Shown here: positions 31,804 through 44,108 of the stretch, in pieces
Layout: each line of letters begins with the position of its first letter
Numbering within the stretch: the first letter of the stretch is position 1
Assembly (NCBI GenBank): GCA_024734495.1
Contig: JALMQS010000055.1
Location: forward strand, 11,069,340 to 11,133,339
Origin: Forficula auricularia
Lineage: Eukaryota > Arthropoda > Insecta > Dermaptera > Forficulidae
Direction of reading: 5' to 3'
DNA length: 64,000 nucleotides
Translations under genes and position numbers: made by a program
The notes under the pieces: model-generated
Seen by the model: the letters and a program-made list of their open reading frames with translations, nothing else
Databases searched by the model: none
What the model was told of the DNA's origin: nothing

Positions 31804-33667
31804 GAAAGGGCAGAGACAATTCTTCGATGAGCTAGCGAGTCGAGGGAGTCGGTGAGAGTAGAATCGCCAATTAGCCTGACCGCTCGTTTCTGAATTGCAT
31901 CCAGGGTAGCAAGAGAATATTTAGAGGCTCCTCTCCATAAATGCGAGCCGTATTCGAGACAGGGTCGGATTTGGGCCTTGTAGATGGTGAGAAGATGTAG
32001 GGGCGTGAAAAATTGCTTGGACCTGAATAAGTAGGCAATCTTCCTTGCTGCAGATTCCGCCACAGAGGAGATGTGTTCATTCCAAGACAGGTCAGATGCG
32101 ACAGAGACGCCCAACATGGATAGGCTATCACACATTTAAAGGGAATTCGAATCGAAGTTGATATCAGGGAAATTTTTGTTTTCGCGTCTAGAAATTAGAC
32201 AACATTTAGTCTTGTTTGCATTAAAGTTAACAAAATTTTGAGAGCCCCATTTTTTCAGTTTGTCTAGGTCGAGAGTGATTGAGGAGGCAACATTGTTTCG
32301 ATTATTTGGGAGTGAGGGCTTGCCGTGTAGCGTCCTATCGTCGGCGTAACAGTGAGTGGGGTTTGACGTTTGATCGATAAGGTCATTTATGTATATTAGG
32401 AAGAGCGTGGCGGAGATTATCGAGCCTTGGGTAACACCAGCATTTGTGGAGTAAGATTCAGATGACATCCACCACAACTTTTATACTACGGTTTGGCAGA
32501 AAGCCTTCTATCCATTTCTGAAGTGTTGGTGTGAATCCAAAGGCTGTCAGCTTGGCAAGAAGATTTTACTGCCAAACTTGGTCAAAAGCTTTTGAGATAT
32601 CTAGGGCTTTCATTTCCGTTCTCTAGAGTTTTGTTCCAGGTGTGGGTGACATCGGTTAAGATGTCGTCTGTGGAACGATTTTGTCTAAATCTATATTGCC
32701 TATCGTGAATTAATTTATTATTTTCTAAGTAACGAAGGACATGTTGGTTTATAACCATTTCCATTATTTTAGAAAGAACATAGGTGATAGAGATAGGTCT
32801 GTAATTAAAGATTTGTGAAGAGTCACCTTTTTAGGAATAGGTGTGTCTCTGGCTATTTTCTAGCTTTTAGGAAATATGCCCGATTCATAAGAGAGTTGGA
32901 ATACCTTAGATAAAATAGAGGCAAGTTCGGGGGCGCATTTTTTAATGAGAATTGGTGGGATGTCATCGGGGCCAGCGGCGGAGTCGGATTTCAATTTTTT
33001 AATGGCTTTTTTGATTATTTGGGGCCTGAAAATTATTTTGCCCGTGAGGTTGGTTTGGGGGTATAAGAGGGCGGGTTAAGCCCTTTGTCATCTAAAGTAG
33101 AGTTAGTGGCGAAAATGGAGGCTAGTGATTCAGCTTTTTCCCAGGTGGTTTTCGCCACTGAACTGTTTTGGTGGAAGAGGGGCGGAAGTGAGAAAGACGC
33201 AAAATTTCTATTTATTGTCTTGAATAAAGAGAAAAAGACCCGGTTTCCATTGGGGCAAGATGCGAGACGGTCACCTATCCTTTGATCGAATGCCTTTTTT
33301 GCCTCAGAGAGAATTTTTTGCAAGAATTTCGCTATTTGGTAAATGCAATTCGGTCACATTATATACGTGAAAGATGCTATTTTTGAAAAGATTTGTTTTT
33401 TCACTGATGGCATCTCCACATTGTTTACCAAACCAGGGCCTAGAATCCTTGTTTCCCTTAATCGATTTTGAGGGGACATAGTTTTCTAGGCTTTTCTGTA
33501 TTGCCTCGTTAAAGGCGTCGGCGAATTCTGAAGCGTTTTTATCTCTGATGCAGAGATCATTCCACTGGTAACCTGCAAAAAATCACGCATGTCATCCCAA
33601 TCGGCTTATTTTCTAAAATAGAAAGGGATTGGAATGACTATTTCCAAATTAAATATGAAAGCTTAAA

Positions 33668-33870
33668 TTACCAATAGAAATTGACTTTAAATTTCTAAAG
33701 GGATCACGAATGTGGTCATTTAATAAATCAGAGTTGTCATGGATAATTTTTAAGTCAGAAGGGTTGGGCCATGAAATAAAAATTATCCATGACAACTCGG
33801 ATTTAGTAAATGACCACATTCGTGATTCTTTTACAAATTTAAAGTCAACTTCTATTGGCAATTTAAGCTT
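33668..33870. repeat. Imperfect palindrome at the LINE 5' junction
   Basis: Arms about 33668-33745 and 33783-33870 ('ccacattcgtgattc', 'aaagtcaacttctattggca' and complements), with a LINE-like sequence in the centre. This is the same kind of snap-back structure as elsewhere, directly at a 5' truncation point. Confidence 0.8.
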
Positions 33871-34977
33871 ATATAAAAAAATCTTTTAAATCAAAAGTCG
33901 GCGAAAAGGAGCAAAATTGCAAATTTTGGAAGTAACGAGGCTAAACATAAATGAAATTAAGTAAAATGGCACAAAAATCGATTGAAGCCCGAAGACAGTA
34001 TTCAAATTGCACTTTTCATGCAGCTTATTTTTTATTTGAGTATTTTTCCTTTTTAATTTACTTGTTTTATCAAATATAATTTATACTTTTACAAAACGAG
34101 TCGTTCACTTTTGAAAAATTTCTAAATTTTCTTAAATTTTTATCCAACAGATCAGTTTTCTTTTTAATTCTTCTGAATATGCTTTCTCATTAGATTTAAA
34201 AAACATCAATTTTCATCAATTGGTGTTTTATGGACCGCATTGGCTTGTGAGTGATTCGATTATGAGTTGAATTCTCAGTATGAATTGATTCAATAAACAA
34301 TTATGAATTTAAGTAATCTATTTTTGGATTTCTCCTTTTCGAATCGGGCATAATCAAATTTATTTTGGAATAATAGCCTTGAAGTTCCCCACTTTTGTTT
34401 TATTTCAATAGACGTTTCATGAACAAAATAAAGATATTTTGTCATTTCAGAAACGACTGGAAAAAGTGTCTCTTCTCCAGTCCCATCCAGTCCGAAATTA
34501 TTGCTAATTCAATATCTGTCTATCACAGTGATTCTCAACCTCTTCTTTGTTGCGGCACACTTTTAACAATTTCAAAATTTGACGGCACACTAACAATAGT
34601 TTAAAAGAATTTTACTTTATATATAATACCCTGTGTTAATGTGTATAATAGTTTGTGATAATCATTTTCAATGTAAAAATAAAATAATATGTACTTCAAA
34701 GACAACATGATGATTTGTAGTGATAATTATAAATTAATTATAAGAATACATTTAAGGCGAAATTTGAAGCTTGATGATTTTTGATAATTTCGTTTATATT
34801 TGGCCATAAAAATGATAATGCTACTCTCATTTTGCCATCTACATTTAAAAGTCTCGATATTTTTTTTTCGTTTTTATATTGGTTAATGCTGAAAATCCGA
34901 ATTCGCACAAAAAAGATGTAGAAAATTGTAATAATATTTTTAAATCTTTTTTGGCTATTATGGTATAATATAATTTG
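33871..34977. other. Non-coding stretch
   Basis: AT-rich. 'attctcaacctcttctttgttgcggcacac' around 34530-34580 recurs in diverged form at 35455-35520 in the opposite flank of the SINE, which suggests that the SINE inserted into an older repeat. No gene seen. Confidence 0.4.
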
Positions 34978-34978
34978 T

Positions 34979-35330
34979 CCGCCTCCCTGGTGTAGTGGTC
35001 AGCATGTCTGGCTGGCAAACCGGAGGTCTCGGGTTCGATTTCCGGCTATACCCAGATATTTTTTTTGTAAGTATAGGGTCTGGAAAAAAATTAAGTGGGA
35101 GATAAATTTAACCTAATTTATCGCACGGAGAATTTACCACTGCTCGAAGCCCTTAAAAAACTTAGTAAATTGGATTGTATCTAACTTTCTGAGATTTGGC
35201 TCGTGATCCCGGCTTCTTTCCTTCTACTCTGTTCTTTTCACGATGGAGAGGCCATCCCATACAGGCCTTTAGGGGATGCACCTTCTTGTGTATCTCCTTC
35301 TCACATCAATTTAATTTAAAAAAAATAAAT
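34979..35330 (+). repeat. tRNA-derived SINE, full length, plus strand
   Basis: Head TCCGCCTCCCTGGTGTAGTG and box B GGTTCGATTTCC (about 35030-35044), body 'ccactgctcgaagccc', tail ending CACATCAATTTAATT and poly-A near 35310-35330. This is the best copy for defining the family. The head is most like tRNAs with a GTGTAGTGGTC box A, but the parent tRNA cannot be fixed. Confidence 0.9.
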
Positions 35331-37560
35331 AAATAATCACATCTAATGTTAATCCAAAATGAATTAATTGACTCTTCCGAATGTTTTGAAAATTAAATCT
35401 AGATTATTACAAAGCGAAAATAAATTTTCATTGTTTGCATTTCTAAAATTTTACCGGCACACTTCAAGAATTTCGCCGCACACAAAAGTGCCTGCGGCAC
35501 AGTGGTTGGGAATCCACTGATCTATCATGTCTATTATATCATCATAGATGGATTTTTTTTAATTTGAAATTTAAATAATTTATCAATATAATCATTATTG
35601 ATTACATTTTCAATTTGAATAATTTTATTTATTTACTTACTTTTTTTGGAGATGAATATTTTGTTATGATATTAATTAATTTATAAATGAATTTTTTGCT
35701 AGGATGCGATGATATATACACATATGTATATCTAATCGGATAATATATGTATATATATATATATATATATATACGAGTTGAAAACAACGAATTAGTCCTT
35801 TATTCATTAAAAGTTGCCTTTTCATTTTTAATTTCATTTTTTATTTAAAAATTTTAATTATTTATTTATGAAAAAAAAAAAATATAATTTGTCGATTTTA
35901 TACCATATTATATTTATTTTTCGGAGTTTTTGAGTTATAATCGCATAATTTAATTATTGAACAAATAAAAAACTTTTCACTTTTATATATTAGTTCATCA
36001 TATATAGTCGGTATATAATATACTATACATGCGAATTAAATCGTTTAGCATTGGAATTATCCAGAGAGGAAATTGGACACGGACACGTCCACTCTAAGAC
36101 ATTCATCTGAGAATACGCAAATGAGTATTTGGATTGGACTTGTAATTTTGGGTCCATTTCTAGAATTAATTAGAGAAAAACTGAAAGTTTTTCAAGACTC
36201 GGAACGGTTTCTGCAAATTTTGGTGGATTGATAATTTTTTTATTCAAAGATTTTAGCTAGAGAGCTGAAACGTGTTTCTTATTAATGGTAACCTGTGTGA
36301 CTATTACCATAGGTTCATAGCAATAACCTTTCAAAAGATCTCAATATAACGATTGGAATTTCGTTTTCTAATTTTCTGTATTTTGGTCGATTAGGGGTCA
36401 ATAGAAAAATAGAAAACATCATTGTATTTATATATTGTACAATATTTATTTAGTCTCATAGTTTTTTTGTAAATCACGATATTTTGTACTACTCATCCTT
36501 ATATTTTTGAGCAGCAGGGATCTTTAATGTATATAAGATATAAACTTACATAGGCGTCCTTTTTTTGTTTATCTTATTACAATTACATAAAAAGTGAAAT
36601 AGAGAGGTTAGATAAAATTTCAAGAAACTTTTTGAAGGGGACGACGGTCTAAGAAGTTTAGCAGCCTCTGCTTTAAAGTAGCCTCATATTAAATTTCATG
36701 CATTATTAGCTCCGGTAATTGCGGGGAAGTTTTGATATCTTAAAATGAAACCAGGTTTGTGTAATTTTTAAGTTTTTACGATAGGTCTTCTTTTTTCTAT
36801 AGTACAGGAACGTCTTAATAAATTTAATAGAGATTTTAATTCTGGGCATGTTTTGTATTTACATATTATTTTAAAATTAATAAGGAAAAATCTATTGCCA
36901 AATTATTTATTTTACATTGAATTTCTTTATTATAAATAAATATATAAATAATAATAATAATGGATTTAATACTTTGGCCATCCCGGCAAGCAAGCAATGT
37001 TTTGTTGACATCTATTGATGAACTCAAAAACTTTACCGTAGAGCCTAAATGTTACGCAACTTGGATGAACAGGTGACGCTTAAATTGCCTATATTCAGGC
37101 GTACAAGGCTAACATTTTCTTTAGAATTAATCTAAATGTTTTCAAATAATGCTTAGGAATAACCATTTAAGTGTTGGTATAATATATCTATACCTCTATA
37201 TGTATGAGCCGTTCAGAGGCCAATCCAATTATAGTAAGTCTAAATTTGTTTTTTAAATCCCAAAACAATTTCAGAACACATAAAAAGCAGGTTCTAATGA
37301 TAAAAACTAGAGCCAGGAGTTTTTTACAAAAATAATAAACCTAATTTTTTTGATTAAAAATATACAAAAATTTATAAATTTTCCAAAAGTAGGGTTGGTA
37401 TCAGATGAGGTTCTGAACTACTCATATATATACACATTTAAAGTTATTGTTTGTGATTTCAAAATTTACAAATATTAATAATAATATTCTTTCTTAAAGC
37501 AATTAATTTTTTAATTTTCTAACAAAGAAACAATTTCTCTCGAAACGCTTGGAAATATTT
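35331..37560. other. Non-coding stretch
   Basis: AT-rich DNA with a (TA)n run at about 35745-35772. No gene, RNA or clear repeat boundary. Confidence 0.4.
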
Positions 37561-37569
37561 GTCTGAAAC

Positions 37570-38055
37570 GGTAAAAACCCTGGATGCAGTTCAGAAACGA
37601 GCCGTCAGGCTAATTGACGATTCTACCCTCACCGACTCCCTCGACTCGCTAGCTCATCGAAGAAATGTCTCTGCCCTTTCCCTTTTCTATAGATACTATC
37701 ACGGCAGGTGCTCTGATGAGATAAAATCAATAATTCCCCCTAAAGCATGCTTTGCACGTAGCACGCGTTTTGCCGACTCCCAACACTCTTTCGCGGTCAA
37801 ATTAGAAAAGTGCCGGACCACTTCATTCGCCAATACGTATATCCCCATGACTTCAAGGAACTGAAACTCTCTCCCAGCCTCCATCTTTCCCAGCACTTAT
37901 AATCTTCAAACCTTCAAAACCCGAGTGCATAAACACCTACGTCTCCACCCTCTCACTTAATCAACTTTCCCTTCTCTTCGGTAATGCAAGGGTCTTTCGA
38001 GATCCATAGGGGCTGCATCTTTACTGGTGCACCCCTTCTTGCAATTCGATTGCAT
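37570..38055 (+). pseudogene. LINE 3' end, plus strand
   Basis: Open frame 37559-37864 reads LDAVQKRAVRLIDDSTLTDS, ..LFYRYYHGRCSDEIKSIIPP.., the C-terminal block of the LINE family at base 1, then frameshifts into RNWNSLP-like and TFKTRVHKHL-like codons, a stop, and the 3' tail 'ggtgcaccccttcttgcaat' plus poly-A (38047-38055). Heavily 5' truncated; useful as the reference for the split C-terminus at 30646-31806. Confidence 0.88.
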
Positions 38056-38644
38056 TAAAAAAAAGAAGTATGCGTGATATGATGTTATATAATTTATAAT
38101 AAATATTGGTGTTTGTTTTCTTTTTAAAAAAATCAATACCTTCTTCTTGATCCTTAAACAAATATTTTTAAAACCTAATATATGGCCTCGGATACTTTGT
38201 TGACATGTGTGAAACTCGTCAATTATATGTTGAATAACGAAAAGTTGTTTAGAAAATCAAATAAGCCGATAAAGTATCGTAGGCTGAGTGTTTCGTATCT
38301 TCGAATATAATTAAGATATCAAATTTGTTGTTATTTTGTGAAGTATACCTCGGATAAAGGAATTCGTGGAATTTTTTCATGATTTCAAGTTATGCCATTT
38401 TCAAACGCCGAAATATACAAAAATCACCTAAATATGGCCACGTTTTTTGGCAAATTCTACTTAATAAAATTCGATCCTACGCAAAACAATGATTAATTTT
38501 TGTTTTGATTTCATGAATTAAATAAATATAATTTAATAACTTATAAAGTTCATTGCCAAAAATTTTATTCTTGATTGATGATGCTTTAAATAAAACAAAA
38601 ACAAATAATATCGAATAAAATAAGTTTTATATAAATTTCAACTT

Positions 38645-39120
38645 TAGATTAAAGCAATTTGAACCGCGAAAGTTAAATAATATGATCAATAATTTCTTAT
38701 GTTAATTCTACATTTAGAAAATTATTTTATTATTTTTTGATTTTTTTGAAAAGGAAAAATAAATTGAGCATCCGACGGGACTCGAACCCGTGTCTCTCTC
38801 CTTTACGCGAAGAGCGGCTTACCAACTAGCCCACGGATCCTCCCGCCAGATAAGCTCTTTAGATTGAATTTCATTTTTTCCTTTTCGCGGCTTTTTCTAT
38901 TTATAGTATAGTTATCTTATGTTTTTAGACAAATTAACTTTTAAACTTTTAGTTTTAATTTTTTTCTTAAAGCAACTTTCAAAAAAACATTAAAAAATAA
39001 TAAAATAATTTTCTAAATGTAGAATTAACATAAGAAATTATTGATCATATTATTTAACTTTTGCGGTTCAAATTACTTTAAGAAAAAAAATTAACTAACT
39101 AAAAGTTTAAAAGTTAATTT
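38645..39120. repeat. Foldback with tRNA-like sequence in the loop
   Basis: Arms about 38650-38730 and 38995-39083 ('gaaattattgatcatattat', 'taacttttgcggttcaa' and complements). A second short inverted pair lies at about 38927-38950/39090-39122. The loop holds the tRNA-like sequence at 38766-38840. Confidence 0.85.
38766..38840 (-). tRNA. tRNA-like sequence (pseudo-tRNA, Thr CGU-like)
   Basis: Minus strand folds as a cloverleaf: acceptor GGATCCG with CGGATGC (six of seven pairs), D arm GGCT/AGCC with AGTTGGTA, anticodon arm CTCTT/AGGAG with loop CGCGTAA, T arm ACGGG/CCCGT with TTCGAGT. Position 33 is G where functional tRNAs have U, so it is probably a tRNA-derived retroelement head or pseudogene. 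Its location in the loop of a palindrome supports that. Confidence 0.55.
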
Positions 39121-39124
39121 GTTC

Positions 39125-39780
39125 TATCTTTTTAGTTTATGAGCAAAACTGCTCTGACAAACGGCCAGATAGACACAGTAGCAACATTAAAATAGGGTTT
39201 CGTTTTACTTATGAACGGAACCCTATAAAACAAAGCGGGAGCTGGAAATATATGTTCTGATCCTTGTAAAGAGTCATTTCAATGCTTATCTCTTTTTCCT
39301 ACGTTAATTGTGTTATCTTGTTATTTTTATTATGCTCTCAAGTTTGATTATATACTAATGTTGTTCGTAATATCCTAATATATGATTTTATTATATATCT
39401 ATATGTCTAATTGAATATATAGCTTTTGACGTGTTGGGGTTCAAGAATTAGTGCAATCTGCCCGCATTTGTCCAAATGCATGTATTTCAATGGGGCTCCC
39501 AGTTGGGAGCGAAGGCCCTGGGGATTCCTTCCCTTAGGGGGTAATTCCTTGTCTCTTCCACAGATGTCAGTCCCGAAGTAGGCTTAAAACTTCTAATTCC
39601 ATCACCTCCCCTCTTTTGGAACCCTAAACCACTAAGTTCTATAAAAACTTTCTCAAACATCAGAAGGGGAAAGAAATTTACAACATGATTGATACCTATA
39701 AACATTTAGATTTTTGATTTCAAATTTTTATCAACAATATAATATTTATATATCTAAATCAATTGTTAGCTTCTGTTTTT
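39125..39780. other. Non-coding stretch
   Basis: AT-rich with a piece 'agggtttcgttttacttatgaacggaaccctataaaa' type sequence (39196-39235) typical of old dispersed repeats. No gene. Confidence 0.35.
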
Positions 39781-39787
39781 AATAAAA

Positions 39788-39826
39788 ACTAGCAAGGTGC
39801 CCGCCTAAGACGGGGACCTTGCTAGT
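39788..39826. repeat. 39-base GC hairpin, possible Helitron-type 3' end
   Basis: ACTAGCAAGGT and ACCTTGCTAGT flank CCCG/CGGG. CTAG followed by T fits the CTRR|T end of Helitrons, with a GC hairpin about 8 bases upstream. A related hairpin lies at 46350-46389. Both are followed by C-rich sequence ('cccctggacc' type). No Helitron protein or 5' end is identified. Confidence 0.4.
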
Positions 39827-39829
39827 TAA

Positions 39830-41700
39830 GAGGCTTTATCCCCTGGACCGCCTCCCATTACCACCACCCCACCAACTCTATCCTGATCCCCAGGCCCCCA
39901 CCCCCACCCCACTACCACCTCGCCCATTCCCCCTGGACCCGCTCCCCTCCCCTTGCCTCTGAAATAGGAAGAAAGGGCGATCCTCCGAATCGTCGGGTTT
40001 TTTAAGACGATGAAAATGACGTTCTAATAGATTCTTTTATTCGGGATTAGTGGTTTTCTTTACAGTGATTTTATTTCATCGAGAGAATGTCCCAATCGTC
40101 TAACAATTTATGAAAAAACAACCTGTCAAATAAATATATCCTCGTAGATAAAAATCTCTGTATTTACAAAAAAAACAACAACAACATTTTCGTATTAACA
40201 TTTTACTACGAATTTGGATTTCGGATAAAATCTAATTTGCAGATTTAAGCTCCATTTTAATATACGGAGCCATAAAAAATATAATAATTAGACATTCAAG
40301 TAGAAATTCAATTTACTTTGACTTGAATGAAATTTCTCACTAATTTATACATTTTATCTAGATAATCGTAAATGAACGTAAAAAATATTTGTCTAAGTAA
40401 ATAGAAAGCATATGTTACCAAGGCGTAGTTGACAATCTGGTAAAAAAAAAGACAAAAGGAACTAAATAACAGACAGTCCTAAACAATCAATCATCAACAA
40501 AGATAAACGATGGAAGAAGCCGAGGGGAATTCTAATGGATGAGCATTTGGTAGAAAAACATTCACTCGACGATGGAACAAATTCTCGGTACACGATTGTT
40601 GACAACATTTGTCCAAGAATTAGACCAATAGGGAAACAATCACAAATGATGACGACTCTTTCTAAAAATTGCATTCATTTTTAACAATATTATAAAGTAA
40701 AAAAAAATTCAAGACTCAGTAAAAGTTATATGCAAATTTTAGAGATTCGGAAATTTTTCGTTAACAAACGGCTTGAGGTAGGAAAATGAAACCAGGCACA
40801 GAAATGTAATTTATTAATACAAACATATAGACGACGCTAAAAGTCAGACGAGCCGACCAGCCGAACGTCCGACAACCGGCTATTCTAATTCATTTCTCGG
40901 CCGCTGAGTGGTGCCACCATCGCCACCATTTAAGTAAGCACCACAACTGATATCTGTCTCTTATATAGATATTTCAAATTCAGTCAATAATAGTTTCGCT
41001 TTAACAAAGTTAGTACTATTATATTTGTCTACTCAAATTTAATCTAGCAAAAATATTAAAAATTTATCAATTATTTATTTTATAATAGCCTTTTTTGGTA
41101 AGTAAAATATTTTATTACTATTGAAATAAAAATTATATCTTTATAAAATAGAAGTACTGAAAGGACTTAATTATTAGCAATCCATATGGTAAACATCTTT
41201 TTTGAGATTACAGCCCGAAAGATGTCAACAGTCGAGGATCCCAACCATCTCCGCAGATCCTTCAGCCATGATTTTATTTAGCTTATTTTAAATAACTTAG
41301 AGAATATACATTTTGAGTACCCGTAGTATTTTTATTTTTTCTCAAGTTTGTATAATTTAAAAATCAAACAATTAAAAACTTAAACTGATGAAATTAACTG
41401 ATAAATTAATTATATTAAGACTGTAATTTGATGATAATGAATACTTATATGGGTTTGACTTTTATCGCTATTACCAAAAACGGCTATTATATATATGTTA
41501 TAAATAATTTAGAAAACTTTAATATTTTTACTAGATAAAAAATTTGTCTAGACAAATATTCACTTTGGAAAAGATTAGCATTCCAAACAAAGTAGATAAA
41601 TTCAAAAAATAAATATAATTTAATATTAATAATAAATACAGTAGAGCTTCGATAATCTGGATTAATTGTGACAGGGCCCTGTCCGGATTTTTCAAAAAGA
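39830..41700. other. Non-coding stretch
   Basis: Begins with C-rich sequence (39838-39955) shared in style with 46430-46550. The rest is AT-rich; ORFs at 40462-40674 and 41487-41717 have no recognised domain. Confidence 0.4.
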
Positions 41701-41705
41701 ACAAA

Positions 41706-42320
41706 AATAAACTGCAACGGATCGTTGCTAAACTTTATCCAAATTCATTTGAAATATTAATATGTTCTAGAGTAAAGTACTTTAAAATATAATTTTACTA
41801 AAAACTTTATTTAACCTTTTTTGTGGTCCCCAAGGTACTTAATTAGGATATTAAATTTCATCAAAATTGGTTAAGTCATTTTCAAGATATTTAGAAAAAA
41901 CTAAAAAAGTACTGAAATAAAGTACTAATGTTTGTGGACCGATATGTACCAAAAACTAATCAGCGCTTCATTTTGTTAAAAGAATGCTAGGTTTTTAATT
42001 TCATTTCAATCGGTGCAACGGTGTGGAAAAAATCGTGAGCCAAAAAACGATAACATCCATCCATCCATCCATACATCCATCCATCCATCCGCACGCACTA
42101 AATGAAAAAATCGCTCTTTTTGGCCTCTCGACTAGACCCCTTGTAATTTTTGGCAAAACCGTCACGTGCTAAAATTCAACCTAATTGAATACTACAATTT
42201 GTGACTTTAATTGAATCCATGGGTTCCGTAGTTTTTACCTGAGGACCCTTTGAAGCCACGCTTGCCCCGAGAGCGATTACAATACTTTACCCATGCTTTG
42301 CATTGGATAAAGTAAAAAAG
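41706..42320 (+). repeat. R3 fragment followed by R2 repeat with (CATC)n microsatellite
   Basis: 41706-41765 ('aaataaactgcaacggatcg') is the start of R3. R2 (about 41772-42320) has 'agagtaaagtactttaaaat' at the left end, 'ccatccatccat' at 42057-42090 and 'gcattggataaagtaaaaa' at the right end. A second R2 copy is at 54995-55556, with R3 again nearby (54210). Both R2 copies have a microsatellite at the same place. Confidence 0.8.
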
Positions 42321-43395
42321 GTTGTTTGAGTTCATAACAAAAAGAAAACTTGCTAAAACCATTAACAATTCACTTTAATGGTTAAATAATTGGAGCAGAT
42401 AAATAAAACCATTAATTTATATGAATTTATAATGTATTTTAATGAAATAATGTATATACAATATGTACATACATATGTATTTACAGAATACTGTACAGTT
42501 TATATACATTGTCATTGAAAATCTGTTACTGATTTTTGAACTGAAGTAATGGTCTCATCAACGCTTTTGTTTGACAAATATGTATGTATTCACTTTTTTT
42601 TTCTGGAAAATTGTCCATCAGAAGATACACTCTTTTATTGTCTCCTTCAATTTATAAAAATTCTGCTACTCTCGGCAAAAAGAAACTTTCAATTAATAAT
42701 TTAATAAATAATCTTATAAGTCTGAGTTTTGCATATATATATATTTAGCCTGTGCCAAAGATTAGATTTCAAACAAAATATATTAATTTGTATTAATAAT
42801 CTTAGTGGAACATCCAGGCCTGGATTTACACTAAGTGCTCTCGGTGCCCACGCACATGGCGGCAGATTTTGCACAGGGCGGCAGATTTTGCACAGGGCGG
42901 CAGATTTTGGGAGGTCGCGGTGATATAAAGTAATTTTAAATTTCCTTCCTCTCTAGGGGCTACACTAGCGACTGACTTGGCATTGTTTTGAATGTGTTTA
43001 CCATGTGTTTACTATATTTCAAAAAACATTCTTAACTATTAGTATATTAGTAGCCGTAGTTAGTTATACTATACCCACCAACCGCGAACTACAATATATA
43101 TTTTGAAACATTAGTGACGGGCGCAAAAAGTTAAGCGGCGGTGCACATAAAAGGCGCGCTTTAGCCAAAACCAAGAAAGAGGAGAAAATTTTTGTGCAAA
43201 ATTCCAAAACTCCATAATTTTTTCACCAAAAAATATGATACAGAAGAAAAGTCTATTAATAATAAGGGTTGCTTTATCTCGGAGCAAAGAGGTATGTCCC
43301 AACAATTTTGAAAATTTTTGCATTTCTTAAAGAAAAATAGGTATATAGTATTTTTTTTTATACGCTTTATATTAGCTTCACCAGTATCTCAAAGA
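42321..43395. other. Non-coding stretch with a short tandem repeat
   Basis: 42620-42690 is a fragment of the ribozyme-bearing repeat ('cttttattgtctccttcaat', 'ttctgctactctcggca'). At 42860-42911 a unit of about 20 bases, GGCGGCAGATTTTGCACA, is repeated nearly three times. No gene. Confidence 0.5.
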
Positions 43396-43397
43396 AA

Positions 43398-43985
43398 AAT
43401 AAACTGCAACGGATCGTTGCTAAACTTTATCCAAATTCATTTGAAATATTAATATGTTTTGCTGGCTTGGTGTGTACTGGATATATTAATTATTTATCCT
43501 TTAACAATAAAAAAATAATATGTTTATTCCTTTATTATTAAACAGATATCACTTGCAATTTGCAGTTCATGTTGAATTTAATTCAAAAATAATGATCGAT
43601 TCTCATTTAATAGTCGAGGAATGACCATTCTACATTGAATTTTTGACGTTTCGGTTATTATTACTAACCATTGCTGAAGACATGGAGGAATCGACTTAAA
43701 ATCAAAAATAGCCATCGATTCTCATCTAATACTCGAGGAATAACAATTCTACATTAGATTTTTGACGCTTCGATTATTATTGGTAACCATTGCTGAAGAC
43801 ATGGAGGAAACGGCTTAAAATAAAAAATAACGATCAATTCTTATCTAATACTAGAGGAATAACCTTATTGCATTCCATTTTTGATGTTTTGACTATTAAT
43901 GGCAACCTCTACTGAAAACGTGGAAGAATCGACTTAAAATCAATAAGACTAAATTCTTTTTTGGTAAACAACTCAAACTTGAGTA
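43398..43985 (+). repeat. R3 element with three tandem units of about 119 bases
   Basis: After the leader (43398-43600), units beginning near 43612, 43733 and 43852 each carry 'ctgaagacatggaggaa' and 'gaggaataaccattctacat' blocks. A second locus with the same array is at 54213-54610, continued by an inverted unit to about 54830. The minus strand of each unit has a potential stem II followed by GAAACGTC or a variant but no CUGANGA, so it is not a hammerhead by consensus. Confidence 0.75.
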
Positions 43986-44029
43986 TACATTTGGAGTGTG
44001 GTTTTTTAAGAGGAATAAAATTTTTGGAC

Positions 44030-44108
44030 CGAGACGCCGCCCGCCAGGCCACTAGCCCGGAGGGCCGAGCTTCGAGGGTGTGCCGAAGGCACGCACGAAA
44101 GCTCGTAT
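44030..44108 (+). repeat. Short GC-rich dispersed repeat
   Basis: 'ggagggccgagcttcgaggg', 'gccgaaggcacgc' and 'gaaagctcgta' recur as complements at 58705-58795 ('cggccctccgggcag', 'gcgccttcggcac'). It is a foreign-looking GC-rich island in AT-rich DNA; nature unknown. Confidence 0.6.

Larger units (their letters stand above)
30646..33660 (-). mobile_element. 5'-truncated LINE with nested insertions
   Basis: Minus-strand LINE of the family at base 1. It starts within the linker after the endonuclease (about 33660), continues through RT and ends with the 3' tail at 30646. RT parts: 32582-32764 (RFRQNRSTDDILTDVTHTW), 32136-32477 (STNAGVTQGSIISATLF, CYADDRTLH), 31806-32135 (LGVSVASDLSWNEHIS, KAQIRPCLEYGSHLWRGA, LDSLAHRR). 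Several frameshifts and stops. About 815 bases of other repeats (30990-31803) interrupt the C-terminal region; the LINE resumes at 'ggatactatcacggcaggtg' (complement of about 30970-30990). Confidence 0.87.

Noticed and set aside
38766..38840. Functional tRNA-Thr gene
   Set aside because: U33 is replaced by G and the sequence sits in the loop of a foldback element.
43620..43700. Possible hammerhead in the R3 units (GACGTTTCGG and CTGAAGA close together)
   Set aside because: CTGAAGA and GAAAC are on opposite strands. On the strand with GAAAC-GUC the sequence before stem II is not CUGANGA.
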